DNA from: Maritimibacter alkaliphilus HTCC2654 | Lineage (GTDB): Bacteria; Pseudomonadota; Alphaproteobacteria; Rhodobacterales; Rhodobacteraceae | Direction: 5' to 3' | NCBI RefSeq assembly: GCF_000152805.1 | Contig: NZ_CH902578.1 | Span: 1,666,231 to 1,730,230 of the forward strand | DNA length: 64,000 nucleotides | Part shown: piece after piece, positions 8,987 through 17,786 of the stretch | How positions within the stretch are numbered: position 1 is the stretch's first letter | How the letters are laid out: every line of letters starts with the position of its first letter | Translations under genes and position numbers: made by a program | The notes under the pieces: generated by a model | Database searches by the model: none | Told to the model about the DNA's origin: nothing | What the model saw: the letters and a program-made list of their open reading frames with translations, nothing else

Positions 8987-9430
8987 ATGCCCTATCACGT
9001 CCCCTCGTCGCTCACCCTCGCGCAGGCCGATGCCATCGCGGACGGCGCCTTCGCCTATGCCGCGCAAAACGCGCTGGCCCCTCTGGCGCTCGTCGTCTTC
9101 GATGCCGGCGGAAACGTCGTGCTGTCCAAACGGCAGGACGGGGCTGGTGGCACGCGCCTCGCCGTGGCGCACGCCAAGGGCGCGGGCGCAGCGGGGATGG
9201 GCGTGCCTTCCGCCGACCTCTTCGCGATGTTCAAGGACAATCCGGGCTTCGCCGCCGCGATCTCGGTCGCCGCCAAGGGTGATTTCGCCGCACAACCCGG
9301 CGGGGCGCTCATCGTCCAGGGCGACAGGGTCGTCGGCGCGGTCGGCATTTCGGGCGACACGGGCGACAAGGACAACGCCGCCGCCATCGCAGGCATCGAA
9401 GCCGCCGGGCTCACCGCCGCCAAGTCCTGA
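8987..9430 (+). CDS. HbpS/GlcG-like heme-binding family protein
   Basis: 147 residues with the GlcG/HbpS fold: LTLAQADAIADGAFAYA, then LVVFDAGGNVVLSKRQDGA, and the C-terminal GGALIV..DRVVGAVGISGDTGDKD. Members bind heme or act as small accessory proteins; the exact role here is unknown. No signal peptide is seen. AGGAAAGGA precedes the ATG. It is on the plus strand between luxR and luxI, both on the minus strand, so it interrupts the usual luxR-luxI tandem. It shares an intergenic promoter region of 171 bp with luxI. Confidence 0.85.
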   Translation: MPYHVPSSLTLAQADAIADGAFAYAAQNALAPLALVVFDAGGNVVLSKRQDGAGGTRLAVAHAKGAGAAGMGVPSADLFAMFKDNPGFAAAISVAAKGDFAAQPGGALIVQGDRVVGAVGISGDTGDKDNAAAIAGIEAAGLTAAKS

Positions 9431-9457
9431 CCTCTTCTCTGTTTCGGAAATACTTCG
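9431..9457 (+). repeat. dispersed 3'-end repeat, copy 1
   Basis: The 27 nt directly after the HbpS-like stop codon, beginning CCTCTTCTCTG and ending AAATACTTCG, match 23 of 27 positions of a copy after boxR (24078-24104, minus strand). I recall similar sequences trailing genes in many Rhodobacterales genomes. Function unknown; a 3'-UTR or transcription-end element is inferred. Confidence 0.6.
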
Positions 9458-9461
9458 GGAG

Positions 9462-9485
9462 GTCCGGAGGGCTGGCCCTCCGGAC
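9462..9485 (+). other. strong hairpin after HbpS-like gene
   Basis: GTCCGGAGGG and CCCTCCGGAC form 10-bp perfect arms around a CTGG loop, 32 nt after the stop codon and just downstream of the 27-nt repeat. A second small hairpin (GCGCC-ACC-GGCGC) follows directly. No T-run follows, so it is not a standard intrinsic terminator; it may be an mRNA 3'-end or stability hairpin. Confidence 0.6.
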
Positions 9486-9575
9486 GCGCCACCGGCGCGT
9501 CACCACCGCGACGTCCTGGCGTCAGCCGGGGCGGCGCAAACGCTGCGCGGGCACCAGCCCGCACAATGTGCGAAC

Positions 9576-10286
9576 TCAGACGATGATGATGCCGGTCGAC
9601 AAAGCGCGTGCGACCGCGTGGGTCGTGTTGAGCGCGCCGAGTTTGTGGCGTGCGCTTTCGATGTAGACCCGGAGCGTGTGCTCAGAAATGCCCAGTTCCG
9701 CCGCGGCCTGCGCCCGGGACAATCCGCGCGCCAGACAGCGGATCGCGGCCAGTTCGCGGGGGCTGAGACTGGGCGAGGCGATCCCTTCCGCGCCTTCGAA
9801 TTCCAGCGCGCGCCGGTTGAACTCATGCGCCAGCACGATCAGGTCGCGCCCGTTGATGTCGATGAACGCGGCCCAGTCGTCATCCTCGGCCTGATGGTTG
9901 AGCGTGAACAGCGCGAACTGCCCCTGCGGGCCGTGAAGCGGAATGGAATAGCCCTGATTGCCAAGCCCGTGTTTCAGCGCATCATCCAGCATCGCGCGCG
10001 CGGCCTTGGTCGTCCAGTCGAGGTCTTTCCAGTTGGCCGGGGTGAACCGCTGGAAACATCCGAAGATCACCGGGTCCATGCGCAGATAGTCCATCTCGAG
10101 ATAGCGATCGACCCAGACCGACGAATACGTCCCGGCCCCGAACCGTTCGCCGTCCGAGTTCACCCAGTGATAGACGCAGTGAAGAACGCCGTAGATGTCG
10201 CAGACCTGTTCGGTCGCGGCTTGGAACGCCTCAAGCGAGTCGGCGTCCTTCAAAAAGGAAAGTAACGCTTCCAGTCTGGCCTTCAT
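9576..10286 (-). CDS. luxR: LuxR-family autoinducer-binding transcriptional regulator
   Basis: 236 residues from the chosen start. Residues of about 10-155 are an autoinducer-binding domain with the aromatic set YHWVNSDGERFGAGTYSSVW...YLRMDPVI and W in PANWKDLDW. The C-terminal helix-turn-helix is LSPRELAAIRCLARGLSRAQAAAELGISEHTLRVYI, written here as its two ends LSPRELAAIRCLARG and GISEHTLRVYIESARHKLG. The frame opens 8 codons upstream (ATG 10310), but the ATG at 10286 follows GGGGGAGC. Either start lies inside the short upstream ORF, implying translational coupling. Expected to bind the LuxI product and act at lux-type dyads. Confidence 0.92.
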   Translation of the reverse strand: MKARLEALLSFLKDADSLEAFQAATEQVCDIYGVLHCVYHWVNSDGERFGAGTYSSVWVDRYLEMDYLRMDPVIFGCFQRFTPANWKDLDWTTKAARAMLDDALKHGLGNQGYSIPLHGPQGQFALFTLNHQAEDDDWAAFIDINGRDLIVLAHEFNRRALEFEGAEGIASPSLSPRELAAIRCLARGLSRAQAAAELGISEHTLRVYIESARHKLGALNTTHAVARALSTGIIIV

Positions 10287-10449
10287 GCTCCCCCACAGCC
10301 GCTGCTGCATCGGCCCGCGCGAGGGAGTTCAGTTCGGCCAATACGATCAGGCTCGCATCGTCCAGCGCCTCGGCCGAGGCACCCATCCCCTTTGCATCGG
10401 CGAACGCTTTCAGGTCCGCCAATACATCAATGAGCCATTCGTGTTGCAT
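10231..10449 (-). CDS. small conserved-looking protein overlapping luxR
   Basis: 72 residues from the ATG at 10449, which is preceded by GGGAGCC; an alternative ATG lies at 10479. The sequence starts MQHEWLIDVLADLKAFADAKG and contains LDDASLIVLAELNSLA. I recall similar short proteins (WLIDVLxDLxxFA, then LDD) in Rhodobacterales genomes, function unknown. Its 3' end overlaps the 5' end of luxR by about 56 bp in another frame, suggesting that both are translated from one message. An inverted repeat, GTTGA-N7-TCAAC at 10468-10484, is just upstream. Confidence 0.6.
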   Translation of the reverse strand: MQHEWLIDVLADLKAFADAKGMGASAEALDDASLIVLAELNSLARADAAAAVGEHEGQTGSVTFLFEGRRLA

Positions 10450-10683
10450 GTAAAGGCTCCCGTTTGAGTTGAGTGCCATTCAACCTTAAAATGATGAACA
10501 TTCCATTGAAATTCGCGTCTTTACCCTCCCCATTTCCGGCGAGGGACGGCCAAGTAAGTCATTGAAAATGGGTCGTTGATATATCTTTGGGTGACTGATT
10601 CGGCAGGTCGGGGCGTTCCGCCCATTGTCCGGCAGCCGGGGTCCGGCAGGCCGTCGGACCGCCGTTTCGCGCCACGGCGCATG

Positions 10684-10712
10684 AAAAAGCGCGCGACCCG
10701 GGGGCCGCGCGC
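10684..10712 (-). terminator. intrinsic terminator of ccr
   Basis: On the minus strand, 22 bp after the ccr stop, GCGCGCGGCCC pairs with GGGTCGCGCGC (one G-U pair, tight loop) and is followed by TTTTT. Placement and T-run fit a Rho-independent terminator separating ccr from the luxR transcription unit. Confidence 0.75.
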
Positions 10713-10734
10713 GGAGTTTGCCATTGGGCAGGGA

Positions 10735-12018
10735 TTATTTCGCGTCGAGCACGTCTTCGAGCGTGCGCAGGCCGGTCTTGGGCGACTGCACCAGAACCGC
10801 CATGTTGCCCGGCTTGTGCTCGTTGCGGCGCATCTTCATGTGGGCCGCCGGGATCTCGTCCCACGGAAAGACCTCGGACATGCAGGGGTCGATCCGACGC
10901 TCGACCATGAGCGCGTTGGCCGCGGCCGCCTGTTTGAGGTGGGCGAAGTGCGAGCCCTGGATGCGCTTCTGATGCATCCAGACATAGCGCGCGTCCATGG
11001 TCAGGTTGTAGCCGGTGGTGCCGGCGCAGATCACGACCATGCCGCCCTTCTTCACGACGAAGGTCGAGACCGGGAACGTGGCTTCGCCGGGGTGTTCGAA
11101 CACCATGTCGACGTTCACACCCTTGCCAGTGATGTCCCAGATCGCCTTGCCGAACTTACGCACCTCACCGAACCATTCCTTGTATTCCGGCGTGTTCACC
11201 GTGGGAAGCTGGCCCCAGCAGTTGAAGTCCTTGCGGTTGATGACGCCCTTGGCGCCCAGACCCATGACGAAGTCGCGCTTGTCCTCTTCCGAGATGACGC
11301 CGATCGCATTGGCGCCCGCGGTGTTGATAAGCTGGATCGCGAACGACCCCAGACCGCCCGAGGCGCCCCAGACCAGCACGTTCTGGCCTGGCTTCAGTTC
11401 ATGCGGGTGGTGGCCGAAGAGCATCCGGTAGGCGGTGGCGAGCGTCAGCGTGTAGCAGGCGCTTTCCTCCCACGTCAGGTGCTTGGGGCGCGGCATGAGC
11501 TGCTGGGCCTGCACGTTGGTGAACTGCGCGAAGGAGCCGTCCGGGGTCTCATAGCCCCAGATCCGCTGGCTGTCCGAGAACATCGGGTCGCCGCCGTTGC
11601 ATTCCTCGTCGTCGCCGTCGTCCTGGTTGCAGTGGATCACGACCTCGTCGCCCACCTTCCAGCGCGTGACCTTGTCGCCCACCGCCCAGACGATCCCGGA
11701 GGCGTCGGAGCCCGCGATGTGGAAGTCCGCGCCATGCACATCGAAGGGCGAGATCGGCACGCCGAGACCGGCCCAGACGCCGTTGTAGTTCACGCCTGCG
11801 GCCATGACGAGGACGAGAACCTCGTGACTGTCCAGAACCGGGGTATCCACCACTTCGACCTGAAACGACTTGTCGGGCTCGCCGTGACGCTCGCGACGGA
11901 TCGCCCAAGCGTACATTTTCTTGGGCACGTAGCCCATCGGCGGGATTTCCCCGATTTCGTAGAGGTCTTTTTCCGGCGCTTCATAAGCGGCGATGGCCGG
12001 GGCGTCGTCGAGTGCCAT
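10735..12018 (-). CDS. ccr: crotonyl-CoA carboxylase/reductase
   Basis: 427 residues. Catalyses NADPH-dependent reductive carboxylation of crotonyl-CoA to ethylmalonyl-CoA, the signature step of the ethylmalonyl-CoA pathway for C2 assimilation. The medium-chain dehydrogenase/reductase fold shows VLVWGASGGLGSFAIQL as the nucleotide-binding loop, and the Ccr-type long N terminus (YEIGEIPPMGYVPKKMYAWA) is present. The ATG at 12018 has AGGAGG in front; the open frame upstream is not coding. The terminator at 10684-10712 follows. ecm, for the next mutase step, is 2 kb upstream on the opposite strand. Confidence 0.96.
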   Translation of the reverse strand: MALDDAPAIAAYEAPEKDLYEIGEIPPMGYVPKKMYAWAIRRERHGEPDKSFQVEVVDTPVLDSHEVLVLVMAAGVNYNGVWAGLGVPISPFDVHGADFHIAGSDASGIVWAVGDKVTRWKVGDEVVIHCNQDDGDDEECNGGDPMFSDSQRIWGYETPDGSFAQFTNVQAQQLMPRPKHLTWEESACYTLTLATAYRMLFGHHPHELKPGQNVLVWGASGGLGSFAIQLINTAGANAIGVISEEDKRDFVMGLGAKGVINRKDFNCWGQLPTVNTPEYKEWFGEVRKFGKAIWDITGKGVNVDMVFEHPGEATFPVSTFVVKKGGMVVICAGTTGYNLTMDARYVWMHQKRIQGSHFAHLKQAAAANALMVERRIDPCMSEVFPWDEIPAAHMKMRRNEHKPGNMAVLVQSPKTGLRTLEDVLDAK

Positions 12019-12131
12019 GGGGGCCTCCTTGCTCAAACAACAGATTGCCGCGACGCAGAATCGCGGTTGCTGATGCAGCATTACGGGCGGATAGGTAACA
12101 ATGCAACCCTACTTAAGCACATTTTGTAATT

Positions 12132-13538
12132 TTATGTCGCGTCGAATTCGTCCGTCTGCGCAAGGCCGGGGCTGAGATGCGCGATGGAATGCGCGTAGTA
12201 TTCGACGACGGCCCGCTCGTCCGGGTTGACCGTCAGCCTTCCGCCCTCTTCGACCAGCACCCGGCGGACCAGCAGCAATTCGACCCCCTGCTCCACCGGG
12301 TCGATGTCGAGCGCGCGGGGCATGTGGATCTGCGCCCCGCGTTCCCGCATGTCGCGCACCATGCGGTTGAACCGTTCCGCCACCTCGGCGCGGGTCAGCC
12401 CATCTTCCTGCGTAAAGACCGCCGCAACGACCGGGACCGGCAGCACCGGCACCACTGCACGGATGCGCGCCATGATCCGCCGCGCAAGCTGCATCGTCGT
12501 GCGCTCGCCCAGCATCGGGTGGTCGTGCAGGAATTCCGACAGCGACAGCGGCTCGCCCACACTGACGCTTGCGTAACCGAACCGGCGGAACCGGCCTGTG
12601 AAGCGCAGGAACAGGTGGGCGACCACGTGGCGGACAACGTCGAAGGCGCGCAGACGGAACTTGCGCACCCCGGTCTGCCCGGCGGCGAGCAGCACCCGAT
12701 CCTCCATCACCCGGTCATAGTTGATCGCAACGGGGACGAAGACGACATCCCGGCTTTGCCCCGGCTCGAACCCTTCGAGGATGTAGGAGATCAAGCCAAG
12801 CTTCGGCTCCCCCACGGCGCCGGTCAGGCTCAGGCCGCCCTCGGGAAACATGCCCTGCGTCGTGCCGCTTTCCGTCGACATGCGGATATATTGGGCGAGC
12901 ACCTTGCGATACAGCGCGTTGCGGCTTTTGCGCCGGATGAAATACGCCCCCATCGCCCGGATCAGCGGCCCCAGCGGCCAGACCCGCGCCCATTCCCCGA
13001 CGGCATAGGACAGGTGACTGCGTTTGCCGGCCAGCCACGTGACGAGCACGTAATCCATGTTCGAGCGATGGTTCATCACGAAGACCGCCGTGGCATCCTG
13101 CGGGATGCTTTCGATCACCTCGGCGTCCAGCTGGTCGATCCGCACCCGGTAGAAAGCGCGCGAAATGAACCGAGACAGGCGGATCGCGAAGCCGAAATAC
13201 AGGAAAGCCGAGAACCGCGGCACGATCTCGCGCGCATAACGGCGGGCGAGTTCGAAACCGACCTGCTCCGGCACGCCTTCGTCGCGGGCGTGCTGCTGGA
13301 TCGCCTTGGACACTTCGGGGTCGTAGATCAGCCGCTGGATCATGTCGTAGCGTCGCGCGATCTTGAACGGTTCGATGGGCCGCGTGAGCCGCTGGTTCAG
13401 CCGTGCGACCGCGCGTTCCATCCGGCGACGAAAGAACCAGCGCACCGACGGAAACAGGAAATGGGACGCAAACGTCACGGCCGCGAAGGCGAGAATGAGG
13501 ATCAGGGCCCAGAGGGGCAGTTCCACCGTGCGGTTCAT
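12132..13538 (-). CDS. PlsC/PlsB-type glycerolipid acyltransferase
   Basis: 468 residues. An N-terminal membrane helix (LPLWALILILAFAAVTFASHFLF in part: LILILAFAAVTFA) precedes an acyltransferase domain with VMNHRSNMDYVLV (the H-x4-D motif) and FPEGGLSLTG (the glycine-rich substrate motif). It is longer than typical 1-acyl-glycerol-3-phosphate acyltransferases and has a C-terminal region like glycerol-3-phosphate acyltransferases. Membrane phospholipid synthesis is inferred. It lies directly upstream of ccr on the same strand with a 113-bp gap that holds the ccr promoter region. The ccr-acyltransferase-ecm grouping recurs in Rhodobacterales from memory. Confidence 0.82.
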   Translation of the reverse strand: MNRTVELPLWALILILAFAAVTFASHFLFPSVRWFFRRRMERAVARLNQRLTRPIEPFKIARRYDMIQRLIYDPEVSKAIQQHARDEGVPEQVGFELARRYAREIVPRFSAFLYFGFAIRLSRFISRAFYRVRIDQLDAEVIESIPQDATAVFVMNHRSNMDYVLVTWLAGKRSHLSYAVGEWARVWPLGPLIRAMGAYFIRRKSRNALYRKVLAQYIRMSTESGTTQGMFPEGGLSLTGAVGEPKLGLISYILEGFEPGQSRDVVFVPVAINYDRVMEDRVLLAAGQTGVRKFRLRAFDVVRHVVAHLFLRFTGRFRRFGYASVSVGEPLSLSEFLHDHPMLGERTTMQLARRIMARIRAVVPVLPVPVVAAVFTQEDGLTRAEVAERFNRMVRDMRERGAQIHMPRALDIDPVEQGVELLLVRRVLVEEGGRLTVNPDERAVVEYYAHSIAHLSPGLAQTDEFDAT

Positions 13539-13696
13539 GTTTCCGTTGTGCCGTCAGGACCGGCCCGGAACAACCAAAATCGCGCCATGCGGTGAGTGGG
13601 CCATCATCCAACCCCCTCCTTTAGGGGGTGACGCAAAGTCAAATCAGGGCTTATCCTGAGTTAGTCGGGACACACACATGGAAGGGGGCCATATCC

Positions 13697-14035
13697 ATGA
13701 ACGCGATCAGAACCATTCTCAAGGGCGCCGTCGCCGCCGCGACCGTCGCCGCCGCAACCCTGCCGGCGGCCGCGCTGGACCGCCGCGTGACCATCGTCAA
13801 CAACACCGGCTACACGATGGTGCGCTTCTACGCGTCGCACCGCGATGCCCGGAGCTGGGAAGAAAACATCTTTGGCGGCAAGGTGCTGTATTCCGGCTAC
13901 AACGTCGTCATCAACATCGACGACGGCTCGGGCTACTGCATCTTCGACTTCAAGGCGGTGTTCGACGACGGTGACGAGGTCGAGAGCTTCGGCAACAACG
14001 TCTGCGAGTTGTCGACCTTCACGTTCAACCCGTAA
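13697..14035 (+). CDS. small secreted protein of unknown function
   Basis: 112 residues. Residues 1-27 are a Sec signal peptide ending ATLPAAALD. The mature part contains VTIVNNTGYTMVRFYASH and ends with two cysteines (GYCIFDFK and NNVCELSTF) likely to form a disulfide. I recall similar short secreted proteins (IVNNTGYTM...) in Rhodobacterales genomes, some mislabelled as argininosuccinate lyase; there is no basis for that reaction. It lies just before ecm on the same strand, 103 bp apart, and could be cotranscribed. Confidence 0.7.
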   Translation: MNAIRTILKGAVAAATVAAATLPAAALDRRVTIVNNTGYTMVRFYASHRDARSWEENIFGGKVLYSGYNVVINIDDGSGYCIFDFKAVFDDGDEVESFGNNVCELSTFTFNP

Positions 14036-14138
14036 GGCCGCTGCAGACCGCGCACGAATGTGACCCGAAAATCGGGGCTTGCGAAATATTGTTGCTTAGC
14101 GATATTTGCTGCACTGCAACATGAAGGACGAGTCACCG

Positions 14139-16145
14139 ATGCCGACCGATATGCCGACCCGCGACCGTATGTCTTCGAAGTCCGATCGCCAGATGGATCG
14201 CCCGTGGCTGTTCCGGACCTATGCAGGGCATTCGACCGCCAAGGCCTCCAACGCGCTTTATCGTTCCAACCTGTCGCGCGGGCAGACCGGGCTTTCGGTG
14301 GCTTTCGACCTTCCGACCCAGACCGGATACGACAGCGACCATGTGCTTGCCAAAGGCGAGGTCGGCAAAGTGGGCGTCCCGGTCGCGCATCTCGGCGACA
14401 TGCGGATGCTGTTCGAGGATATTCCCCTCGAACAGATGAATACCTCGATGACGATCAATGCGACGGCACCTTGGCTGCTCGCCCTTTATATTGCCGTCGC
14501 CGAAGAACAAGGCGCGGATATATCCAAATTGCAGGGCACGGTTCAGAACGACATCATCAAGGAATACCTGTCGCGCGGCACGTATGTCTGCCCGCCGAAA
14601 CCGTCCTTGCGGATGATTACCGATGTCGCCGCTTATACGCGCGAGCATCTGCCGAAATGGAATCCGATGAACGTGTGTTCCTATCATTTGCAGGAAGCGG
14701 GCGCGACACCGGAAGAAGAACTTGCCTTCGCGCTGGCCACCGCCATCGCGGTGCTCGACGACCTCAAGACCAAGGTGCCGGCCGAAGCGTTTCCGGCCAT
14801 GGTCGGCCGCATCTCGTTCTTCGTGAACGCCGGGATCCGCTTCGTCACCGAAATGTGCAAGATGCGTGCATTCGTTGAACTTTGGGACGAAATCACCCGC
14901 GACCGCTACGGCGTCGAAGACCCCAAATTCCGCAGGTTCCGCTATGGGGTTCAGGTGAATTCCCTCGGCCTGACCGAGCAGCAGCCCGAGAATAACGTCT
15001 ATCGTATTCTCATCGAAATGCTCGCCGTCACACTGTCGAAAAACGCCCGCGCCCGCGCCGTGCAATTGCCCGCGTGGAACGAGGCGCTTGGTCTGCCGCG
15101 CCCGTGGGATCAGCAATGGTCGCTGCGTATGCAACAGATCATGGCGTATGAGACCGACCTTCTTGAATATGACGACCTGTTCGATAATAATCCGGCGGTC
15201 GAGAAGAAGGTGGCCGCGCTGAAAGAAGGCGCGCGCGCTGAATTGGCCCAGATCGACGGTATGGGTGGCGCCGTCAAAGCGATCGAATATATGAAATCGC
15301 GTCTGGTTGAATCCAATGCCGAGCGTATTTCCAAAATCGAAGGCGGCGACACGACCGTGGTCGGCGTGAATAAATGGACCGAGGCCGCACCGTCGCCCCT
15401 GACCTCCGGCCCCGAAGCGATCATGGTCGCGGACCCCGAGGCCGAGGCCGACCAGATCGCGCGCCTGCAAGATTGGCGCAGGGCCCGCGACGAGGCCGCC
15501 GTGAACGCCGCGCTCGAGGACCTGCGCAAGGCCGCGCGTTCGGGTGAGAATATCATGGAAGCCTCGATCGCTGCGGCAAAGGCGGGCGCCACGACCGGCG
15601 AATGGGGCGACGCGGTGCGCGCCGAATTCGGTCAGTATCGCGGGCCGACGGGCGTGTCGAAAAACCCGTCCAACCGCACCGAAGGGCTCGACGATATTCG
15701 CGAACAGGTCGCTGCCGTTTCGGCGGCTCTGGGAGAGAAAATGAAATTCCTCGTCGGCAAACCCGGTCTCGACGGGCATTCCAACGGGGCCGAGCAGATC
15801 GCGGCGCGGGCGCGTGATTGCGGCATGGATATTACCTATGACGGCATTCGACTCACGCCCGAGGAAATCGTGGCCTCGGCCCTGGAATCGGGTGCCCATG
15901 TCGTCGGTTTGTCCATTCTTTCGGGTTCTCACGTCCCTTTGATCGAAGATTTGATGACTCGGATGCGAGAGGCCGGGCTGGGCCATATCCCCGTCATCGC
16001 GGGGGGTATTATCCCCGAGGCCGATGCCGAGCGTCTGAAGGCGATGGGGGTCGCAAAAGTCTATACACCAAAGGATTTCGAGCTGAATGTCATCATGTCA
16101 GACATCGTCACGCTCGTCGATCCGCGCTCGAAGGCAGCCGAGTAA
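14139..16145 (+). CDS. ecm: ethylmalonyl-CoA mutase (B12-dependent)
   Basis: 668 residues. Converts (2R)-ethylmalonyl-CoA to (2S)-methylsuccinyl-CoA using adenosylcobalamin. The N-terminal barrel starts PWLFRTYAGHSTAKASNALY and has VAFDLPTQTGYDSD; the C-terminal B12 domain has DGHSNG (the D-x-H-x-x-G cobalt-ligand motif) and GLSILSGSH. Formerly called meaA. Two ATGs are possible: 14139 with AAGGACGAG before it, and 14121. The flanking region 14084-14115 is rich in TTGC motifs that could bind a pathway regulator. Together with ccr it defines the ethylmalonyl-CoA pathway in this organism; mcd and mch are not in the window. Confidence 0.94.
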   Translation: MPTDMPTRDRMSSKSDRQMDRPWLFRTYAGHSTAKASNALYRSNLSRGQTGLSVAFDLPTQTGYDSDHVLAKGEVGKVGVPVAHLGDMRMLFEDIPLEQMNTSMTINATAPWLLALYIAVAEEQGADISKLQGTVQNDIIKEYLSRGTYVCPPKPSLRMITDVAAYTREHLPKWNPMNVCSYHLQEAGATPEEELAFALATAIAVLDDLKTKVPAEAFPAMVGRISFFVNAGIRFVTEMCKMRAFVELWDEITRDRYGVEDPKFRRFRYGVQVNSLGLTEQQPENNVYRILIEMLAVTLSKNARARAVQLPAWNEALGLPRPWDQQWSLRMQQIMAYETDLLEYDDLFDNNPAVEKKVAALKEGARAELAQIDGMGGAVKAIEYMKSRLVESNAERISKIEGGDTTVVGVNKWTEAAPSPLTSGPEAIMVADPEAEADQIARLQDWRRARDEAAVNAALEDLRKAARSGENIMEASIAAAKAGATTGEWGDAVRAEFGQYRGPTGVSKNPSNRTEGLDDIREQVAAVSAALGEKMKFLVGKPGLDGHSNGAEQIAARARDCGMDITYDGIRLTPEEIVASALESGAHVVGLSILSGSHVPLIEDLMTRMREAGLGHIPVIAGGIIPEADAERLKAMGVAKVYTPKDFELNVIMSDIVTLVDPRSKAAE

Positions 16146-16305
16146 CGCCACACGATTGACAAAATGGTTAATAGCGCCAACCGCTTAGTCGCGGTGCCGG
16201 TGCGGGCTTGGCTATTGTCGGCACACCTATTCTTCCGTATTGGTATTCTCGCCGTAATTTGTAGCTTGGTAATAGTCTCCAAGACCCACTCAAAGGACCA
16301 CTCAC

Positions 16306-16650
16306 ATGAAATTCAATCTCAAGGGCATGTCCCGCAAGGAACTCGAGAAACTGAAGGCCGACGTCGAAAAGGCGTTGGAAAAAGTCGGAGACGAAGAAAA
16401 ACGCGCGGCCCTTCAGGCTGCCGAGAAAGCCGCGAAATCCTTTGGGTACTCGCTGGACGAATTGTCCGATGTGAAGCCGGTCAAACGTGCGCCCAAGGCC
16501 GCGAAATCGTCGGACGGTCGCGCCAAGGTCGCACCGAAATACCGCAACCCGGACGACGCGAACATGACATGGACCGGCCGTGGCCGGAAACCCAAGTGGG
16601 TCGAGGCGCATCTGGAGAAGGGCGGAACGCTCGAACAGATCGCGATCTGA
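16306..16650 (+). CDS. H-NS family nucleoid-associated protein
   Basis: 114 residues. The N-terminal coiled coil (RKELEKLKADVEKALEKVGD) is the oligomerisation part, and the C-terminal TWTGRGRKPKWV is the H-NS/HvrA/SPB DNA-binding motif. A linker with many Lys and Ala residues joins them. In Rhodobacter the homologue HvrA regulates photosynthesis genes; here the targets are unknown, and silencing of AT-rich DNA is a family trait. It is monocistronic: an own upstream region of 160 bp and a clear terminator directly downstream. Confidence 0.88.
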   Translation: MKFNLKGMSRKELEKLKADVEKALEKVGDEEKRAALQAAEKAAKSFGYSLDELSDVKPVKRAPKAAKSSDGRAKVAPKYRNPDDANMTWTGRGRKPKWVEAHLEKGGTLEQIAI

Positions 16651-16682
16651 CACCCCGAACTAGCGTGACCGAAAACCGAAAG

Positions 16683-16717
16683 CGCGGCGCCGCCATGGTG
16701 CCGCGTTCCTCTTTTTT
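16683..16717 (+). terminator. intrinsic terminator of the H-NS-like gene
   Basis: CGCGGCGCC pairs with GGTGCCGCG (one G-U pair) around GCCAT, followed by TTCCTCTTTTTT. It lies 33 bp after the H-NS-like stop and is the clearest Rho-independent terminator in the window. Confidence 0.85.
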
Positions 16718-16793
16718 CCGGTTCGGGCCGGTCGCGGGTTTCCATCCCGACGCAGGCCGATATGATCCCGCCGACACCTGACGGGAGAACGCC

Positions 16794-17780
16794 ATGAAAA
16801 CGCGCAAACTGGGGCAGAACGGCCCCGACGTATCCGCCATCGCATTGGGCTGCATGAGTTTTGCGGGCTTTTACGGCGAAACGGACCGGGACGAGGCGTT
16901 CGCCACACTCGACGCCGCGCGCGACGCCGGGATCACGTTTCTCGACACCTCCGACATGTATGGCAAGGGCCTGTCCGAAACCCTGATCGGCGAATGGCAG
17001 AAGGACCGTGGACACCGGTTCCAGATCGCGACGAAGGGCGGCATCGTGATCGGGGCGCCGCGCGGCACAGCCGACAATTCGCGCGAATACCTGCGCGAAC
17101 ATCTGGAAGGCTCGCTCGAACGGCTCGGGGTCGACAGCGTCGAACTCTACTACGTCCATCGCCGCGAATTTCCCCGCCCGATCGAAGAGGTGACCGAAAC
17201 ACTCGAAAGCTTCCGGCAGGAGGGTCTGATCGGCGCGTTCGGCTATTCCGAGATTTCGCCGGCCGCCCTGCGCCGCGCATCCAGCGTGGCCCCGGTGGGT
17301 GCGGTCCAGAACGAGTACTCCTTGTGGACCCGACAGCCGGACCTCGGCCTCATTCAGGCCTGCAAGGACCTGGGAACGACCTTCGTGCCGTTCTCGCCGC
17401 TCGGACGCGGTATTTTCGGCGACAGCGACCTCGACCCGGCGCGTTTCCGCGACATCGACTTTCGCAAGAGCAACCCGCGGTTCATGGAGCCCAACTTCAG
17501 CGCCAACATGGAGCATGTCCGCGCTCTGCGCGCCTTTGCCCATGACCGTGGCTGGACGACCGCCGCGGTCGCAATCGCGTGGACGCTTCAGCAGGGCGAT
17601 CACCTCGTGCCCATCCCCGGCACGCGCAATGCCGCGCACCTCATGGAATGGGCGGATGCCGACGAGATCATCTTTACCGAGTCCGACCGCGCGGCGCTGG
17701 ACCAGATCATGCCGGTCGGCTGGGCCCATGGCGACCGCTACTCCGACGCGCAGATCGTCGGGATCGAACGCTACTGCTGA
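16794..17780 (+). CDS. aldo/keto reductase
   Basis: 328 residues. A single TIM-barrel NADPH-dependent oxidoreductase. The catalytic tetrad is visible: Asp and Tyr in FLDTSDMYGKGLSE, Lys in FQIATKGGI, and His in VELYYVHRRE. The C terminus VPIPGTRNAAHLMEWADAD is the expected cofactor-binding region of AKR family members like YakC/AKR13. Substrate unknown. It faces the ABC operon at 17787 convergently with a 6-bp gap. Confidence 0.88.
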   Translation: MKTRKLGQNGPDVSAIALGCMSFAGFYGETDRDEAFATLDAARDAGITFLDTSDMYGKGLSETLIGEWQKDRGHRFQIATKGGIVIGAPRGTADNSREYLREHLEGSLERLGVDSVELYYVHRREFPRPIEEVTETLESFRQEGLIGAFGYSEISPAALRRASSVAPVGAVQNEYSLWTRQPDLGLIQACKDLGTTFVPFSPLGRGIFGDSDLDPARFRDIDFRKSNPRFMEPNFSANMEHVRALRAFAHDRGWTTAAVAIAWTLQQGDHLVPIPGTRNAAHLMEWADADEIIFTESDRAALDQIMPVGWAHGDRYSDAQIVGIERYC

Positions 17781-17786
17781 TCCGGC

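Noticed and set aside
13611-13629. Hairpin ACCCCCT/AGGGGGT upstream of the small secreted protein
   Set aside because: A real inverted repeat, but with no T-run and no known operator match I could not assign it a role.
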